Shown here: piece after piece, positions 53,984 to 63,631 of the stretch
Layout of the letters: each line of letters begins with the position of its first letter
How positions within the stretch are numbered: position 1 is the first letter of the stretch
NCBI RefSeq assembly: GCF_900130005.1
Contig: NZ_FQXP01000012.1
Span: 62,001 to 126,000 of the forward strand
Reading direction: 5' to 3'
Source of the DNA: Clostridium collagenovorans DSM 3089
GTDB taxonomy: Bacteria; Bacillota; Clostridia; Clostridiales; Clostridiaceae
DNA: 64,000 bases
Program-made: the position numbers and the translations under genes
The notes under the pieces: generated by a model
Database searches by the model: none
What the model saw: only the letters and a program-made list of their open reading frames with translations
Told to the model about the DNA's origin: nothing

Positions 53984-54886
53984 TTACTTCAAATAATTAT
54001 CTATAATTCTAAACTTTAATTCTAGTTCATTTCTTATATCCTCATTAAACTTATCAAAGGTCTCCACTAATAAAGCATTTACTCCGTGATTTGCATCATT
54101 AAGTGCTTTATCAATCTCCATAATAATATGGTCACCAAAATATCTACAAACCTTATCAAGATGCCCATAACAATATAATCCCGTATCTCTATCTTGATCT
54201 ACATCAATAAATATATCATACCAGCTTATATCCTCTAAGCCACTTAAAATTCTCTTTTTAAAGTCACCCTCTTCTAATTTTCTTAATTTATTTATACCAC
54301 TACACTCTGCCTCTTCAAAATTAGGCTTAACAACAAACTCATTAAAGCTATCCTCTAAGACTATCTTTCCATTTGTAAGATTATTTATGTATAACCTAAG
54401 AGTAGTTAAAGTTTTCTTTATCTTTTCATTTATATCAAAATATAAATTTCCCTTAACCTCATCATAATATAAATAACTTCTCATGCATTTATGTTTATAT
54501 TGAGCTAATATGCTCTCAATTATAGACTCTCTCCTACTATAAATAAGTTTATTAAATTCATCCAAGCCACCTTGCATTGCTGCTTGATAACTTTCATACT
54601 TAAATCTCCATTCATCTACCCCATTATATGTAGGAGTAACGTACTCCTCTCCCCTAAATATAGAAGACTTTGAAATAGACTCTAAAATTTTAGGACCTTC
54701 TATACTCCTGCCTATGTAACCCAGCAAATCTTCTTTGTTTCTATTTTTCAAATAACTAACTATATAATCACTCATATCTATTGCTATTTCTTCATTACCA
54801 TCACCAAAAATACCATTTAAGCATTCCCCTCTAAACATACAATCATCAATAGTACTCTGTTCACTCTCCATTATCACTTCTAACAT
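53984..54886 (-). CDS. Hypothetical protein, 300 residues
   Basis: I do not recognise this protein. It is acidic, soluble and largely helical, beginning MLEVIMESEQSTIDDCMFRG, with a central aromatic-rich region (NGVDEWRFKYESYQAAMQGG) and a phrase WYDIFIDVDQDRDTGLYCYG. No signal peptide, membrane helix or known catalytic motif is evident. GGAGGG lies about 8 nt before the ATG. It stands alone on the minus strand opposite the LuxR genes. The adjacent WYL-regulator remnant upstream reads the same way. Confidence 0.6.
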   Translation of the reverse strand: MLEVIMESEQSTIDDCMFRGECLNGIFGDGNEEIAIDMSDYIVSYLKNRNKEDLLGYIGRSIEGPKILESISKSSIFRGEEYVTPTYNGVDEWRFKYESYQAAMQGGLDEFNKLIYSRRESIIESILAQYKHKCMRSYLYYDEVKGNLYFDINEKIKKTLTTLRLYINNLTNGKIVLEDSFNEFVVKPNFEEAECSGINKLRKLEEGDFKKRILSGLEDISWYDIFIDVDQDRDTGLYCYGHLDKVCRYFGDHIIMEIDKALNDANHGVNALLVETFDKFNEDIRNELELKFRIIDNYLK

Positions 54887-54964
54887 TAATGTTCCCTCCC
54901 CAATTCAACAACCGTCATAATAATAATTCAATGATAAAATAGCAAATATATACCTTTTTAATTT

Positions 54965-55385
54965 TCAGATTACAGCTACATCCCAAACATTATCATCTTG
55001 AGATAATAACTACTTCTCTAAACCCTTACCAAAAACCTCTGCCTCTATGATATAACCCTCTTGTTTCTTTTTCTTAACCTGTGCCGTTGGTATCCTATCT
55101 AAAATAGCCTAAAGAGCTAAGTCATTACATTTAAATCTTACATTAGTAAGCTCCCCTGTGTACATAAACTGAACCCTTTTCCTAAACTCCCCCTCTTGAA
55201 ATCTCTCCACATATGGAATCCTAAATTTTTTCTCAGTGCATACTATATTCTTCATTCTATCTACTGGTAAAACCATAGTATATTACCTCTTTTACCCAAA
55301 TAGGATATTAAATAGAAATAATATTCTGAAAACATAATGCCCACTGGATTAACACCATTGCTCTTAAAATCCATTTTAAACCTCT
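54965..55385 (-). pseudogene. WYL-domain transcriptional regulator remnant
   Basis: On the minus strand, ~55385-55282 encodes NPVGIMFSEYYFYLISYLGK, and after a frameshift at ~55280 the frame continues PVDRMKNIVCTEKKFRIPYV ... FMYTGELTNVRFKCND. This is the order expected of a WYL domain (substrate-binding part of YafY-type regulators). Two in-frame TAG codons interrupt it, and the N-terminal helix-turn-helix is missing. It is a decayed 3' fragment. Confidence 0.65.
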
Positions 55386-55670
55386 TAAGTAATTATTTTT
55401 AACTTTTTATATATACTCTTTAACCCTATTATACAACAAAACATGGACATTTGTTGACCATGCAATATTTTTTTATTTCTTTTTTAATATTATTTATTTT
55501 TTCTATAAGTATAACTTTATCATCAGAATTATAAATACATACCTCACCAGGATTTACCATATTGATGCCAACTTTTATTATTCTTAAAACGCTTTATAAA
55601 AAATCAAAAGCCATACAATTTCAACAAAGTGCCTTATCTATTTAAATTCAGCTATAATTACAAAATAAAA
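55386..55670. other. Gene-free spacer
   Basis: AT-rich DNA between the WYL remnant and the EAL-gene terminator. A 43-codon minus-strand frame starting MVNPGEVCIYNSDD is present but lacks a ribosome site, so it is not called. Confidence 0.35.
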
Positions 55671-55712
55671 AGGTACTTAGCATTTCTATAATCGTAAAAA
55701 CACTAAATACCT
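55671..55712 (-). terminator. Terminator of the GGDEF/EAL gene
   Basis: Stem AGGTACTTAG / CTAAATACCT (one mismatch), 22-nt loop, followed on the minus strand by TTTTTTATTTTG. Confidence 0.7.
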
Positions 55713-55854
55713 CTTCCCCATTATAAAAACAAGCTTTAGATTACTCGTTAAACTACTTATCTTTTAAAGCTCTCCTCTTTTAGTTTTTCTCTAATCTAAA
55801 TACCTTACCTTCTTATCCCTACATCTATCCCCTAAATCTTTTCTTCCTGTTATT

Positions 55855-58206
55855 TTAATTTTTATCTTCCCTCTTCCATGTTAAGCTATCACGCAATACT
55901 TTCTCATATTCTTTCATAGTTACAGCTTTAGAGAACAGGAACACTTGTCCTACATCAGAATCCATGCTCTTTAAAAGTTCATACTGCTCCTCTGTTTCTA
56001 TATCTTCTACTACTACCTCTAAGTTTAAATGTTTCGCCATAACTATAATATCCTTAATTACTAACAGTCCCTTTGAGGATGTACCACCGCTCCCTAAGAA
56101 CTCTTTATTTAACTTAAGAACATCTATAGGTAAATCCTTAAGTAAATTTAGGGATGAATATCCTGTCCCAAAGTCATCCATTGCAATTCTAAACCCTATC
56201 ATCTTCATCTTTTCTATTATATATATTAAGTCCTTTGACTTATCTAAAACTACGCTTTCTGTAATCTCTAATTCTATCATCTCTGGATTCACTAAATACT
56301 TCTTTGCTATAAATTCTAACTTCTCAGGTATATATCTATCAAACATATGAACCCTAGATAGATTAACAGATACTATAGTTGGGGTTAACCCACACCCTAT
56401 CCATTCATTTAGTCTCCTACACACCTCTTCAAATACATATAAATCAATTTCCTTTATAAATCCATTATCTTCAAATATAGGTATGAATCTGCTTGCTGGA
56501 ATAATTCCTTTATGGGGATGCTCCCATCTTATTAATGCTTCCGAACTACAAAGTTTTTTAGTCTTTAAATCATACTTAGGTTGCATATATATTTTAAACT
56601 CATCATTTTTTAGAGCATCTTGCATCTCATTAGTAACTTCCTGCTCATACAGCATTTTATTTACAAGCTTCTCATCATAAAATTCCATGGAACTTTTATG
56701 ACTATTTTTAACTGTCTTACGTGCTAGATTTGCCTTATCTCTTATATCATCTATACTTTCAGAATTGTCCTCTATTACATATACTCCTGTTGACATAACA
56801 AATGTTGATACTATTATATCTCCTTGTAGTATTACTCTCTCATACACATCTTTAATCCTTTTAGCTAAGGAACCTTTATCAAAATATCTTATTAGCACTG
56901 CAAATTTATCATTATATATTCTAGCAATCCTCTCATCATAGAATAATGATCTACCTATTCTATCTATAATTTGCTTAAGTACCGTGCTTCCTTGCTCATA
57001 TCCATATAAATCATTAATATCCTTAAATTTATCAATATCAAAAACTAAGTAAGCATATCTTTTATCCTTGGCATTATCTAAGATTTCCTTAACCTCTATA
57101 GTCATTTTCCTATAGTTTGCATGCATAGTAATCTCATCTACATATGCAAGTCGCTTAAGATTTAATTTATTCTTCCCATTACTTCTCATTAAATATATAA
57201 GAACTCCTATATAACCCACAAGGATTAATATAAAGCTCCAAAAGGCTAAATTAAAAGTACTCATTAACTTCTCCATTACTAAGTTTTTACGTACTACAAA
57301 AATCACGTACCAGTCATTAATATATATCGGTGCAAAGCTTACATATCTTTTTCCCTTTTCAATTTCAACTTCAATAACTCCACTTTTTTGGATTTTTACA
57401 TGATTCTCCATGCCATGTATATCTTCTTCATCATACACGCCAATTGTTCTAGCTCTCATTTCTGAGAATAAATTTTTATATTCCTCATCATCCTTATATG
57501 TGGATTTAATTATATAATCACCATTACTCTTAACAACATGAGTATATCCACTTTTTTCAAAAATATTTAAATCTAAGATTCTACTATAATCTTCTATATT
57601 ATTAGTTGCAAAAATAACTGCTACTATTTCTCCATCTTTATATACAGGAGTTGAATATATTATAATTTCCTTAAAATCTGTTCTATCTACAATACCACCT
57701 GAAACATTACTTTTGCCTTGAAGTGCTTCTTTAAAATAATCTCTATCCCCTATATTAACATGATCAACTAGAGTAGTAACTGCGTTACCTTCTAAATCTG
57801 ATAAGCCCACCTCTTTAAATACACCCATTCTTTTACTTCCATTTATGCTTGCTACAAATCTATTTTGACTTTGATTTCCCTTTGATTCCATAATTTTCGA
57901 AGCAACCTCCAATGTCTCCATATCCATCATAATTTGCTTTTTAACTATAGCTGCATTTTCCTTTGCTAGTTCATGTAAAGTTCCTTCCATGTAATCATTC
58001 AATGCTCCATTAAAAATATTTATATATATACCAACAATAAGAACAAATATTCCGACAATAATCAATATACAAAAATTTATTAAATTATTAAATTCTTTCT
58101 CAGTATAATTAGCTATAACTCCTTTCTTATTAAATTTCCACCATTCTCCTTTACACATATTCCTCATACTCTTTTCTTTGTCTTTGTACTTTAGCCTAAT
58201 GTTCAT
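55855..58206 (-). CDS. Membrane cyclic-di-GMP protein: Cache sensor, degenerate GGDEF, EAL
   Basis: A 783-residue protein. N-terminal membrane helix (~45), extracellular double-Cache-type sensor (~70-345, with GDRDYFKEAL and YSTPVYKDG), second helix (~350-375), GGDEF domain (~385-530) and EAL domain (~545-775). The GGDEF signature reads YNDKF, so cyclase activity should be lost. The EAL keeps EALIRW, VNLS, ELEITES and DDFGTGYSS, and a VEDIET motif, but the terminal QG is altered to QV. It is probably a phosphodiesterase regulated by its GGDEF half. An in-frame ATG 33 codons upstream lacks a ribosome site; ATG 58206 has GGAGG 8 nt away. Confidence 0.9.
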   Translation of the reverse strand: MNIRLKYKDKEKSMRNMCKGEWWKFNKKGVIANYTEKEFNNLINFCILIIVGIFVLIVGIYINIFNGALNDYMEGTLHELAKENAAIVKKQIMMDMETLEVASKIMESKGNQSQNRFVASINGSKRMGVFKEVGLSDLEGNAVTTLVDHVNIGDRDYFKEALQGKSNVSGGIVDRTDFKEIIIYSTPVYKDGEIVAVIFATNNIEDYSRILDLNIFEKSGYTHVVKSNGDYIIKSTYKDDEEYKNLFSEMRARTIGVYDEEDIHGMENHVKIQKSGVIEVEIEKGKRYVSFAPIYINDWYVIFVVRKNLVMEKLMSTFNLAFWSFILILVGYIGVLIYLMRSNGKNKLNLKRLAYVDEITMHANYRKMTIEVKEILDNAKDKRYAYLVFDIDKFKDINDLYGYEQGSTVLKQIIDRIGRSLFYDERIARIYNDKFAVLIRYFDKGSLAKRIKDVYERVILQGDIIVSTFVMSTGVYVIEDNSESIDDIRDKANLARKTVKNSHKSSMEFYDEKLVNKMLYEQEVTNEMQDALKNDEFKIYMQPKYDLKTKKLCSSEALIRWEHPHKGIIPASRFIPIFEDNGFIKEIDLYVFEEVCRRLNEWIGCGLTPTIVSVNLSRVHMFDRYIPEKLEFIAKKYLVNPEMIELEITESVVLDKSKDLIYIIEKMKMIGFRIAMDDFGTGYSSLNLLKDLPIDVLKLNKEFLGSGGTSSKGLLVIKDIIVMAKHLNLEVVVEDIETEEQYELLKSMDSDVGQVFLFSKAVTMKEYEKVLRDSLTWKREDKN

Positions 58207-58680
58207 TATATCTTCCTCCAAAATAAATTTGTCCTCGTTACATATTTTATAATAATTACGACATTTATCCCACCAATAATGCACTTTTATTTGCCATTCA
58301 CCCATTTTTGTAAATTTAGTGTATTTTTTTCTTATAAATATGTATTATTTGTATATAACCACTATATTTTCTTACATAATTTATATAATTACAATTAAAT
58401 TTATGTTAACTTTCACTTTATACTCCCTAATGTAATTACTGTTCTATTTCATAAAAACTGAATTCTATATAAGCATTTTAGATTTCAACTTCTTATTAAC
58501 TACACCTATGTATTTCTTTATGCTCTCTTTTATAATAACTAAAATCATCTAAGTAATAAAATTCTCTGTTTTAAAATAATAAAACTCTTATAAAGAGTAA
58601 AATTCTCTGAGCAAAAATAACTAAAGTCCTATAAACAATAAGACTATATAGTAAAAGCACTAAAAATTCCTCCAAATAAC
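58207..58680. other. Gene-free spacer with a degenerate tandem repeat
   Basis: About 470 bp without ORFs. At ~58540-58650 words like AATAAAATTCTCTG and ATAACTAAAGTCCTATA repeat with a period near 30 bp. No promoter is assigned. Confidence 0.35.
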
Positions 58681-58718
58681 AAAAGCTATGTGTAGTTTGA
58701 ATTCTACACATAGCTTTT
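58681..58718 (-). terminator. Terminator of the two-gene hypothetical operon
   Basis: 15-bp perfect stem AAAAGCTATGTGTAG / CTACACATAGCTTTT with an 8-nt loop, overlapping the stop codon of the 154-residue gene. Confidence 0.85.
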
Positions 58719-59181
58719 ACCTAAAAATCTTATATATCTCTATAGCTCTACTAAGCTCCTCTAAAGCAGTAGTAAAGCCTATAAAATCTAATTTTTCTTT
58801 AATTGTAGCATAGTTACCCAGCTCTATGCCCCTACCAGTTAAAACACCCAAAACCTTAGCAAACTTCTCATTCTCATAAAGCTTACCAGAAGTGTTCATC
58901 TTCTCCTTACATAAAACCTCCACATCACTTGCAAAGGTTCCATCACTAAAGAATTTAATGTCACATACCCAATGCTTTCTATCCATAGAAGTATTATTGT
59001 AAATAGAAGTGAACTTATCCTCATCCCTTCCACTTTCAATGACACCAATATACATTCCCTTCTCCTCTAAAAACTCCACAAAACTCTCTAGAGCCTTAAG
59101 ATTCATTGAATGCATATTCAATCTAGGATACTCTTTTAACTTTGCATTATACCATAAAGTCGGTTTTAAAACTCTTCCCAT
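58717..59181 (-). CDS. Hypothetical protein, 154 residues
   Basis: I do not recognise this. It is a soluble alpha/beta protein (MGRVLKPTLWYNAKLKEYPR; FVEFLEEKGMYIGVIESGRD; a central HWVCDIKFFSDGTF). No signal peptide. AGGAGTAGG lies ~6 nt before the ATG. It starts 21 nt after the 226-residue gene in the same direction and shares its terminator, so the two form an operon and presumably act together. Confidence 0.65.
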   Translation of the reverse strand: MGRVLKPTLWYNAKLKEYPRLNMHSMNLKALESFVEFLEEKGMYIGVIESGRDEDKFTSIYNNTSMDRKHWVCDIKFFSDGTFASDVEVLCKEKMNTSGKLYENEKFAKVLGVLTGRGIELGNYATIKEKLDFIGFTTALEELSRAIEIYKIFR

Positions 59182-59202
59182 GAATAACCTACTCCTATTA
59201 AA

Positions 59203-59883
59203 TTACACAGAATATACAAGATACTTCTCAAGTAACTTATTCTCTGTTAAACCAATCTTCAAATTATTATCTTCAAAGTAAAGTAAAGCATTTCTTAGTT
59301 CCTCATTAACAATTTCCTTATCAATAACCTTTACAATCTCCTCATAGTTAGATAATAAAATTCTTAAAGCTAAAACCACCTCTGAAGGATTACTTCTTCT
59401 ATTTTTAATACAATAAGATAACCTATTAATTAGATATTGAGGAGTATTTATAGACTCAATCTTATTACTAGGATAAGCTAAGTGAACCTTCTGTAATCCT
59501 AAACAACCCACAATCTTATTATTCTTATCCTTCACCTTACCATAAGTAGTATATAAATAAGGTAAAATACCATGATTTAAATTTGCAGCAACATTAGCAT
59601 AATACTGAGAAACTATAACAACGTGATCCTTTTCTAAATCAGTTGGTACATCCAATTTATTAACTAATGCAAGATTAGGCATAAAAATCTCTATATCATC
59701 ATAACTACCTATGGACTTATTAATTGAATTCTCATGTACCTTAAGAGGCTGATCCTGTTTTATAACCTTAACTATGTAGTTATCTTCCCTTAATAAAGTA
59801 CAATTATTTACGTTATTATTAAACTTAACAGCCGATAAATCAATAATGTTAATATCATTATCAGTTCCATTATACAAATTCAT
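59203..59883 (-). CDS. Hypothetical protein, 226 residues
   Basis: I do not recognise this. Soluble protein beginning MNLYNGTDNDINIIDLSAVKF, with strand-rich first half (HVVIVSQYYANVAANLNHG) and a helical C-terminus (EVVLALRILLSNYEEIVKVI). A GTG 8 codons upstream is in frame, but AAGAAGGGG precedes the ATG at 59883 by about 9 nt. First gene of the pair with the 154-residue ORF. The context next to polysaccharide genes gives no firm clue. Confidence 0.62.
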   Translation of the reverse strand: MNLYNGTDNDINIIDLSAVKFNNNVNNCTLLREDNYIVKVIKQDQPLKVHENSINKSIGSYDDIEIFMPNLALVNKLDVPTDLEKDHVVIVSQYYANVAANLNHGILPYLYTTYGKVKDKNNKIVGCLGLQKVHLAYPSNKIESINTPQYLINRLSYCIKNRRSNPSEVVLALRILLSNYEEIVKVIDKEIVNEELRNALLYFEDNNLKIGLTENKLLEKYLVYSV

Positions 59884-60145
59884 ACAAGGCACCCCTTCTT
59901 TCTTCACTTTGTATAGCTCACTCCCTTCTTTTTTCTTAGAGAGTCCCCTGAGCTATATATTCATATTATACTACAAGCAGAGTCTATAATTCCATAAAAA
60001 TACCCTTAAATTCATATGTAGTTAAATATTATGTCCTATAAAATTACAATAAAAAGAAGCCATTATAAAATAGATCCTTTCATAAAGTAAATATACATCA
60101 ATTTTCTACATATGCCCCTCTCTAGAGTTCATCTCATGTAAAAAG

Positions 60146-60180
60146 CATAAAAGTAAAGCCCACCTAATGAAAGGTGAGCT
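60146..60180 (-). terminator. Terminator of the flippase gene
   Basis: On the minus strand AGCTCACCT...AGGTGGGCT then TTACTTTT. Nearly identical to the hairpin at 63017-63049. The rest of 59908-60205 is gene-free. Confidence 0.75.
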
Positions 60181-60205
60181 ACATTATACTTAAAATATAT
60201 TAATA

Positions 60206-61732
60206 CTATACCCTTTTAAACTTCTTCTTAAGCATACCTAAAACCAAATCCTTAAAATACTTAAACTCTTCACTTCTCCAAAATATAAGTAAGTAGAAAG
60301 CATTAATTACAGCTATATTTATAAAACAATTTAAAATAAACATAGGTATACTATTGGCAAGCTTTATACTAGATGTAAGATTGTAAGTTATAAATAGCGG
60401 TATTAAAGCTATAAGTAAACCCTTAAAATACATATTAAAATACTCCTTTAAAGGCTTTTTAAATAAATACTTATAAACAATCTTAGGTTTAACCCAACAA
60501 ATAACAGCAATATTACTTATCACCGTTCCTAATACAACACCAGAAAGTCCTATAAGCTTAACAAAGAATATTGATGCTACTAGGTTAATACCACCCTCAA
60601 TTAAAGGTGCATATCTATCATAATAATAAAGTCCAGATGCCTCTTGGAATCTCTCAGTAGAAGATCTCATTAAGGTTATATAGAAGTTTATTATAATAAG
60701 TATTATAGTAAAAGTATCTAAAACCTGTTTAGGACCAACCCATAAAATAACAAACTGCTTCAAAGTATTAACCAAGGAAATTCCAACAAAGGATGCAATC
60801 CAAAAACTTAAAAAGAAAAGCTTCTTATGCACACTATATGCAGCATCCATCTTATCCTCTGCAAGCAAGTTCCCTATACTAGGAGTAATACCAGCTATAG
60901 CACTAGATATAACCCCTTGAATTCCTGAGATAACTAAGTTATAGCTATTATAAATACCAACTACAGTTAAATTTAGGAATCCACTTATAACCAAGTTATC
61001 AGTACTAAATACCAATATAGAACCTATCTTATGCATAAATAAAGATTTTATATTCTTTAATAACTCTCTTTTCTCAATATTATCTATTCTACCCTTTACA
61101 TCCTTAAGCCAAGCATACTTCTTATTAATATAAATATTCAATGAAATATAGTATATTAAATTAACTACAATTTGAATGATTATATAAATATAAAAACTTG
61201 GATAGAAGGAAAACATTATAACCTGTAATAAACTTATAACAAGCTTAGATGCTGTAACAGCACTAGAAACTATATATCCCTCTTGAGCAACATTAATAAT
61301 ACATAATTTATGAGAAAACATATAACTCATAGCAGTATTAATAAGTATAAGGAAGAAATATAACTTAGCATCTAATAAATTGATTTCCCCTTTTATGAAA
61401 AACTGTAAAAAAGGAATCATACATATACCAACTACAAGAACAATAGCACCAATGGTCCTATAAAACTTACCATAATAATCAAGATACCCTTTTACCTTCT
61501 CTTTATTATCCTCAGCAAAAGGTTTATATAAGGAGAATACAATGGCAACCCCAATACCAAGCTCCATCAGAGAAAGGTAACTTAATATACTTGAATATAA
61601 GCCATTTAATCCATAAAGATCATTACCTAACTTTCTTAAAAACAAACTGGTTATAACAAAATTTAGCAACATATTAACTACATATGTTGACATATTAACC
61701 ACACTATTAAGCATCGCTTTTTTAGTTCTCAT
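60206..61732 (-). CDS. Wzx-type polysaccharide flippase (MATE/MOP superfamily)
   Basis: A 508-residue membrane protein with 12-14 helices, beginning MRTKKAMLNSVVNMSTYVVN, and the oligosaccharide-flippase features LYGLNGLYSSILSYLSLMEL and an even helix distribution. Such proteins move undecaprenyl-linked sugar repeats across the membrane for capsule or exopolysaccharide. The only nearby partner is the GT2 gene, 85 nt upstream; no polymerase or other transferases are in the window. The ribosome site is weak (GGTTAGAGTGAT). The terminator follows. Confidence 0.88.
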   Translation of the reverse strand: MRTKKAMLNSVVNMSTYVVNMLLNFVITSLFLRKLGNDLYGLNGLYSSILSYLSLMELGIGVAIVFSLYKPFAEDNKEKVKGYLDYYGKFYRTIGAIVLVVGICMIPFLQFFIKGEINLLDAKLYFFLILINTAMSYMFSHKLCIINVAQEGYIVSSAVTASKLVISLLQVIMFSFYPSFYIYIIIQIVVNLIYYISLNIYINKKYAWLKDVKGRIDNIEKRELLKNIKSLFMHKIGSILVFSTDNLVISGFLNLTVVGIYNSYNLVISGIQGVISSAIAGITPSIGNLLAEDKMDAAYSVHKKLFFLSFWIASFVGISLVNTLKQFVILWVGPKQVLDTFTIILIIINFYITLMRSSTERFQEASGLYYYDRYAPLIEGGINLVASIFFVKLIGLSGVVLGTVISNIAVICWVKPKIVYKYLFKKPLKEYFNMYFKGLLIALIPLFITYNLTSSIKLANSIPMFILNCFINIAVINAFYLLIFWRSEEFKYFKDLVLGMLKKKFKRV

Positions 61733-61817
61733 ATCACTCTAACCTTCCATAATAATTCTACACCCATAACCGCCCCGAATAAAACTCAGTTCAATCCAAT
61801 TATGAACCTAAATTATA

Positions 61818-62846
61818 CTATTTTTTGTTCTTCATATTATGTAAACTCGTACTTAAACTATACATGCCATATATAACATGTATCATATTATACTTCAATA
61901 AAATCAAAGTAAGCTTCTCACGCTTTTTAAAACTATCAATGTATTGCATTAGATTCTTAACAAAGAAATCCTCTCTAACCTCTTTTATCTTTTCAATAAT
62001 TGTATTGTAATCTAAATCCTTAGCATAACTAAACATATACTGAATACAAGTAAATACCTTTCTTCCAGCATACAAATCCATATACACTTTATTTTCATCA
62101 GATAATACAGGCTTAAGATTATACAGCGCCCTTGCAATTTCTCGACTCATCTCATAAATATTATTATAATATCTACAAGTTAAAGATCCCTCATTAATTC
62201 TTAAATAATGATAATAACATTTATCATCAAAAATCACAGAATTACACTGCAATAAATATTGGTAGTTAAATATCTGATCCTCACCCATATTAATATCATG
62301 AGCAAATTTAATATTATTTTTATCTATAATATCCTTTAAATATAATTTTCCCCAGCAAGTTTGAATACACTCAACAGGATATCCATTAAAAACATTATGA
62401 ATCAATGTATCTACAGTCTCAACGTCACCTGGGCCCATGCTTTTTGAAGTACTAATTAATTTATCATCGGTATATATATCCTCAAAATACCCGCCAATGT
62501 AAAACTCTGCACCTACCTCTTCAACATACTTCATGGATTTCTCTAAAAAATCAAGTTCTATATAATCATCACTATCTATAAAAGTAAGATACTTACCACT
62601 TGCAGCCTTAATACCAGTATTCCTTGCAACACTAACCCCACTGTTCTTTTGAGAAATTACTCTAACTCTTGAATCCTTTTCAACATACTTATTACAAACC
62701 TCTAAAGAAGAATCCTTACTACCATCATTAACTAATATAAGTTCAAAATTCTCATATGTTTGCTTAAGAACAGAGTCAATACCTCTACCCAAATACTTTT
62801 CTGCATTATATACAGGTATAATTACAGTAATTAATGTATCACTCAT
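61818..62846 (-). CDS. Family-2 glycosyltransferase
   Basis: A 342-residue inverting GT-A glycosyltransferase. N-terminal motif ITVIIPVYNAEKYLGRGIDS, nucleotide-binding VNDGSKDSS, and the DXD-type FIDSDDYIE (~93) are intact. The C-terminal ~120 residues are basic and variable. It probably adds a sugar to a surface polysaccharide or glycoprotein; the acceptor is unknown. It lies upstream of the flippase in the same direction and is likely cotranscribed. A loose GAGAGG lies 13 nt before the ATG. Confidence 0.9.
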   Translation of the reverse strand: MSDTLITVIIPVYNAEKYLGRGIDSVLKQTYENFELILVNDGSKDSSLEVCNKYVEKDSRVRVISQKNSGVSVARNTGIKAASGKYLTFIDSDDYIELDFLEKSMKYVEEVGAEFYIGGYFEDIYTDDKLISTSKSMGPGDVETVDTLIHNVFNGYPVECIQTCWGKLYLKDIIDKNNIKFAHDINMGEDQIFNYQYLLQCNSVIFDDKCYYHYLRINEGSLTCRYYNNIYEMSREIARALYNLKPVLSDENKVYMDLYAGRKVFTCIQYMFSYAKDLDYNTIIEKIKEVREDFFVKNLMQYIDSFKKREKLTLILLKYNMIHVIYGMYSLSTSLHNMKNKK

Positions 62847-63016
62847 AATCTTTCTTTATCCTCTCTACTACATATTTTGTATAAGATTATGTTTTGCTAA
62901 AATGCAATATTCTAAACATAAAACATATAACTTATACTAATTTTCACGGTACATTTAAAGCATATTGCATTATATACCAACAAATTATATCATAGTTAAT
63001 TTTAAAAATCTATAAA

Positions 63017-63049
63017 AGTAAAGCCCACCTAATCAAAGGTGAGCCACAT
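63017..63049 (-). terminator. Terminator of the DUF2922 gene
   Basis: On the minus strand GGCTCACCT...AGGTGGGC then TTTACTTTT. Shares about 28 nt with the hairpin after the flippase gene, differing by a few bases. Confidence 0.75.
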
Positions 63050-63072
63050 ATTACACAATGTTAATAATAGTC

Positions 63073-63297
63073 TTATACCGTTAACATTTCAATTGGTTCT
63101 TGAGTGCTTTCAACTAACTTAGCAGACTCTTTACTAACTAAAGAACCACCATTTAGTCTAAAAACATCCTTAGCTACAATAGTATCCATTAAAGAATTTA
63201 CCGCAGCTACTGAAAGGTCTGCCTTAACATCCTTAACCCTTATAGTAACCTTCTTAGTTGCATCATTAATGAAAACCATAACTAAATCCTTACCCAT
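63073..63297 (-). CDS. DUF2922 family protein
   Basis: A 74-residue protein (KKVTIRVKDVKADLSVAAVN; ending EPIEMLTV) that fits the DUF2922 family of small Gram-positive proteins. The family is usually found next to DUF1659 genes, as here (upstream, same strand). Function unknown. GGAGG is 8 nt before the ATG. It is soluble and has no metal motif. Confidence 0.78.
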   Translation of the reverse strand: MGKDLVMVFINDATKKVTIRVKDVKADLSVAAVNSLMDTIVAKDVFRLNGGSLVSKESAKLVESTQEPIEMLTV

Positions 63298-63330
63298 ACT
63301 AAATACCTCCTCAATAAACTTTAAAGATTA

Positions 63331-63352
63331 CCAGTGACACCTAAGCCACTGG
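63331..63352 (-). promoter_or_regulatory. Small hairpin in the DUF1659-DUF2922 gap
   Basis: CCAGTG / CACTGG stem with a 10-nt loop between the two genes. It may be an mRNA processing or stability structure. Confidence 0.35.
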
Positions 63353-63403
63353 CACATACTAGATCTTAAGCACCTTCAATTATTTCCCAGGCTATTGTGA
63401 TAC

Positions 63404-63631
63404 CTAAGCCTGCTCTACAAGAGCACTTGTTTCATCCTTTTCAACCCTTACAACCTCTTTGCTCATTACAGCTCCAATAGCCATACCTACTGCATAAATA
63501 GCTTCATCCGTTGCATCAGTCTTCACCTTAGAAAACTTAGTACTCTTTAATTTGTCCTTACCATCCTCTGTTCTACCATCTTTGTAAGTAAGAACTAAAC
63601 CAGCTTCAATCTTTAAATTCTTAATTGCCAT
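63404..63631 (-). CDS. DUF1659 family protein
   Basis: A 75-residue protein (MAIKNLKIEAGLVLTYKDGR; ending TSALVEQA) matching DUF1659, the usual companion of DUF2922. The frame runs six codons upstream to a GTG that overlaps AAAGGGG; the ATG at 63631, about 9 nt after it, is the likelier start. Function unknown; both proteins have a similar size and strand-rich pattern and may form a complex. Confidence 0.78.
   Translation of the reverse strand: MAIKNLKIEAGLVLTYKDGRTEDGKDKLKSTKFSKVKTDATDEAIYAVGMAIGAVMSKEVVRVEKDETSALVEQA

Noticed and set aside
55450..55580. Minus-strand frame of 43 codons starting MVNPGEVCIYN
   Set aside because: No ribosome site, no conserved motif; may be further debris near the WYL remnant.
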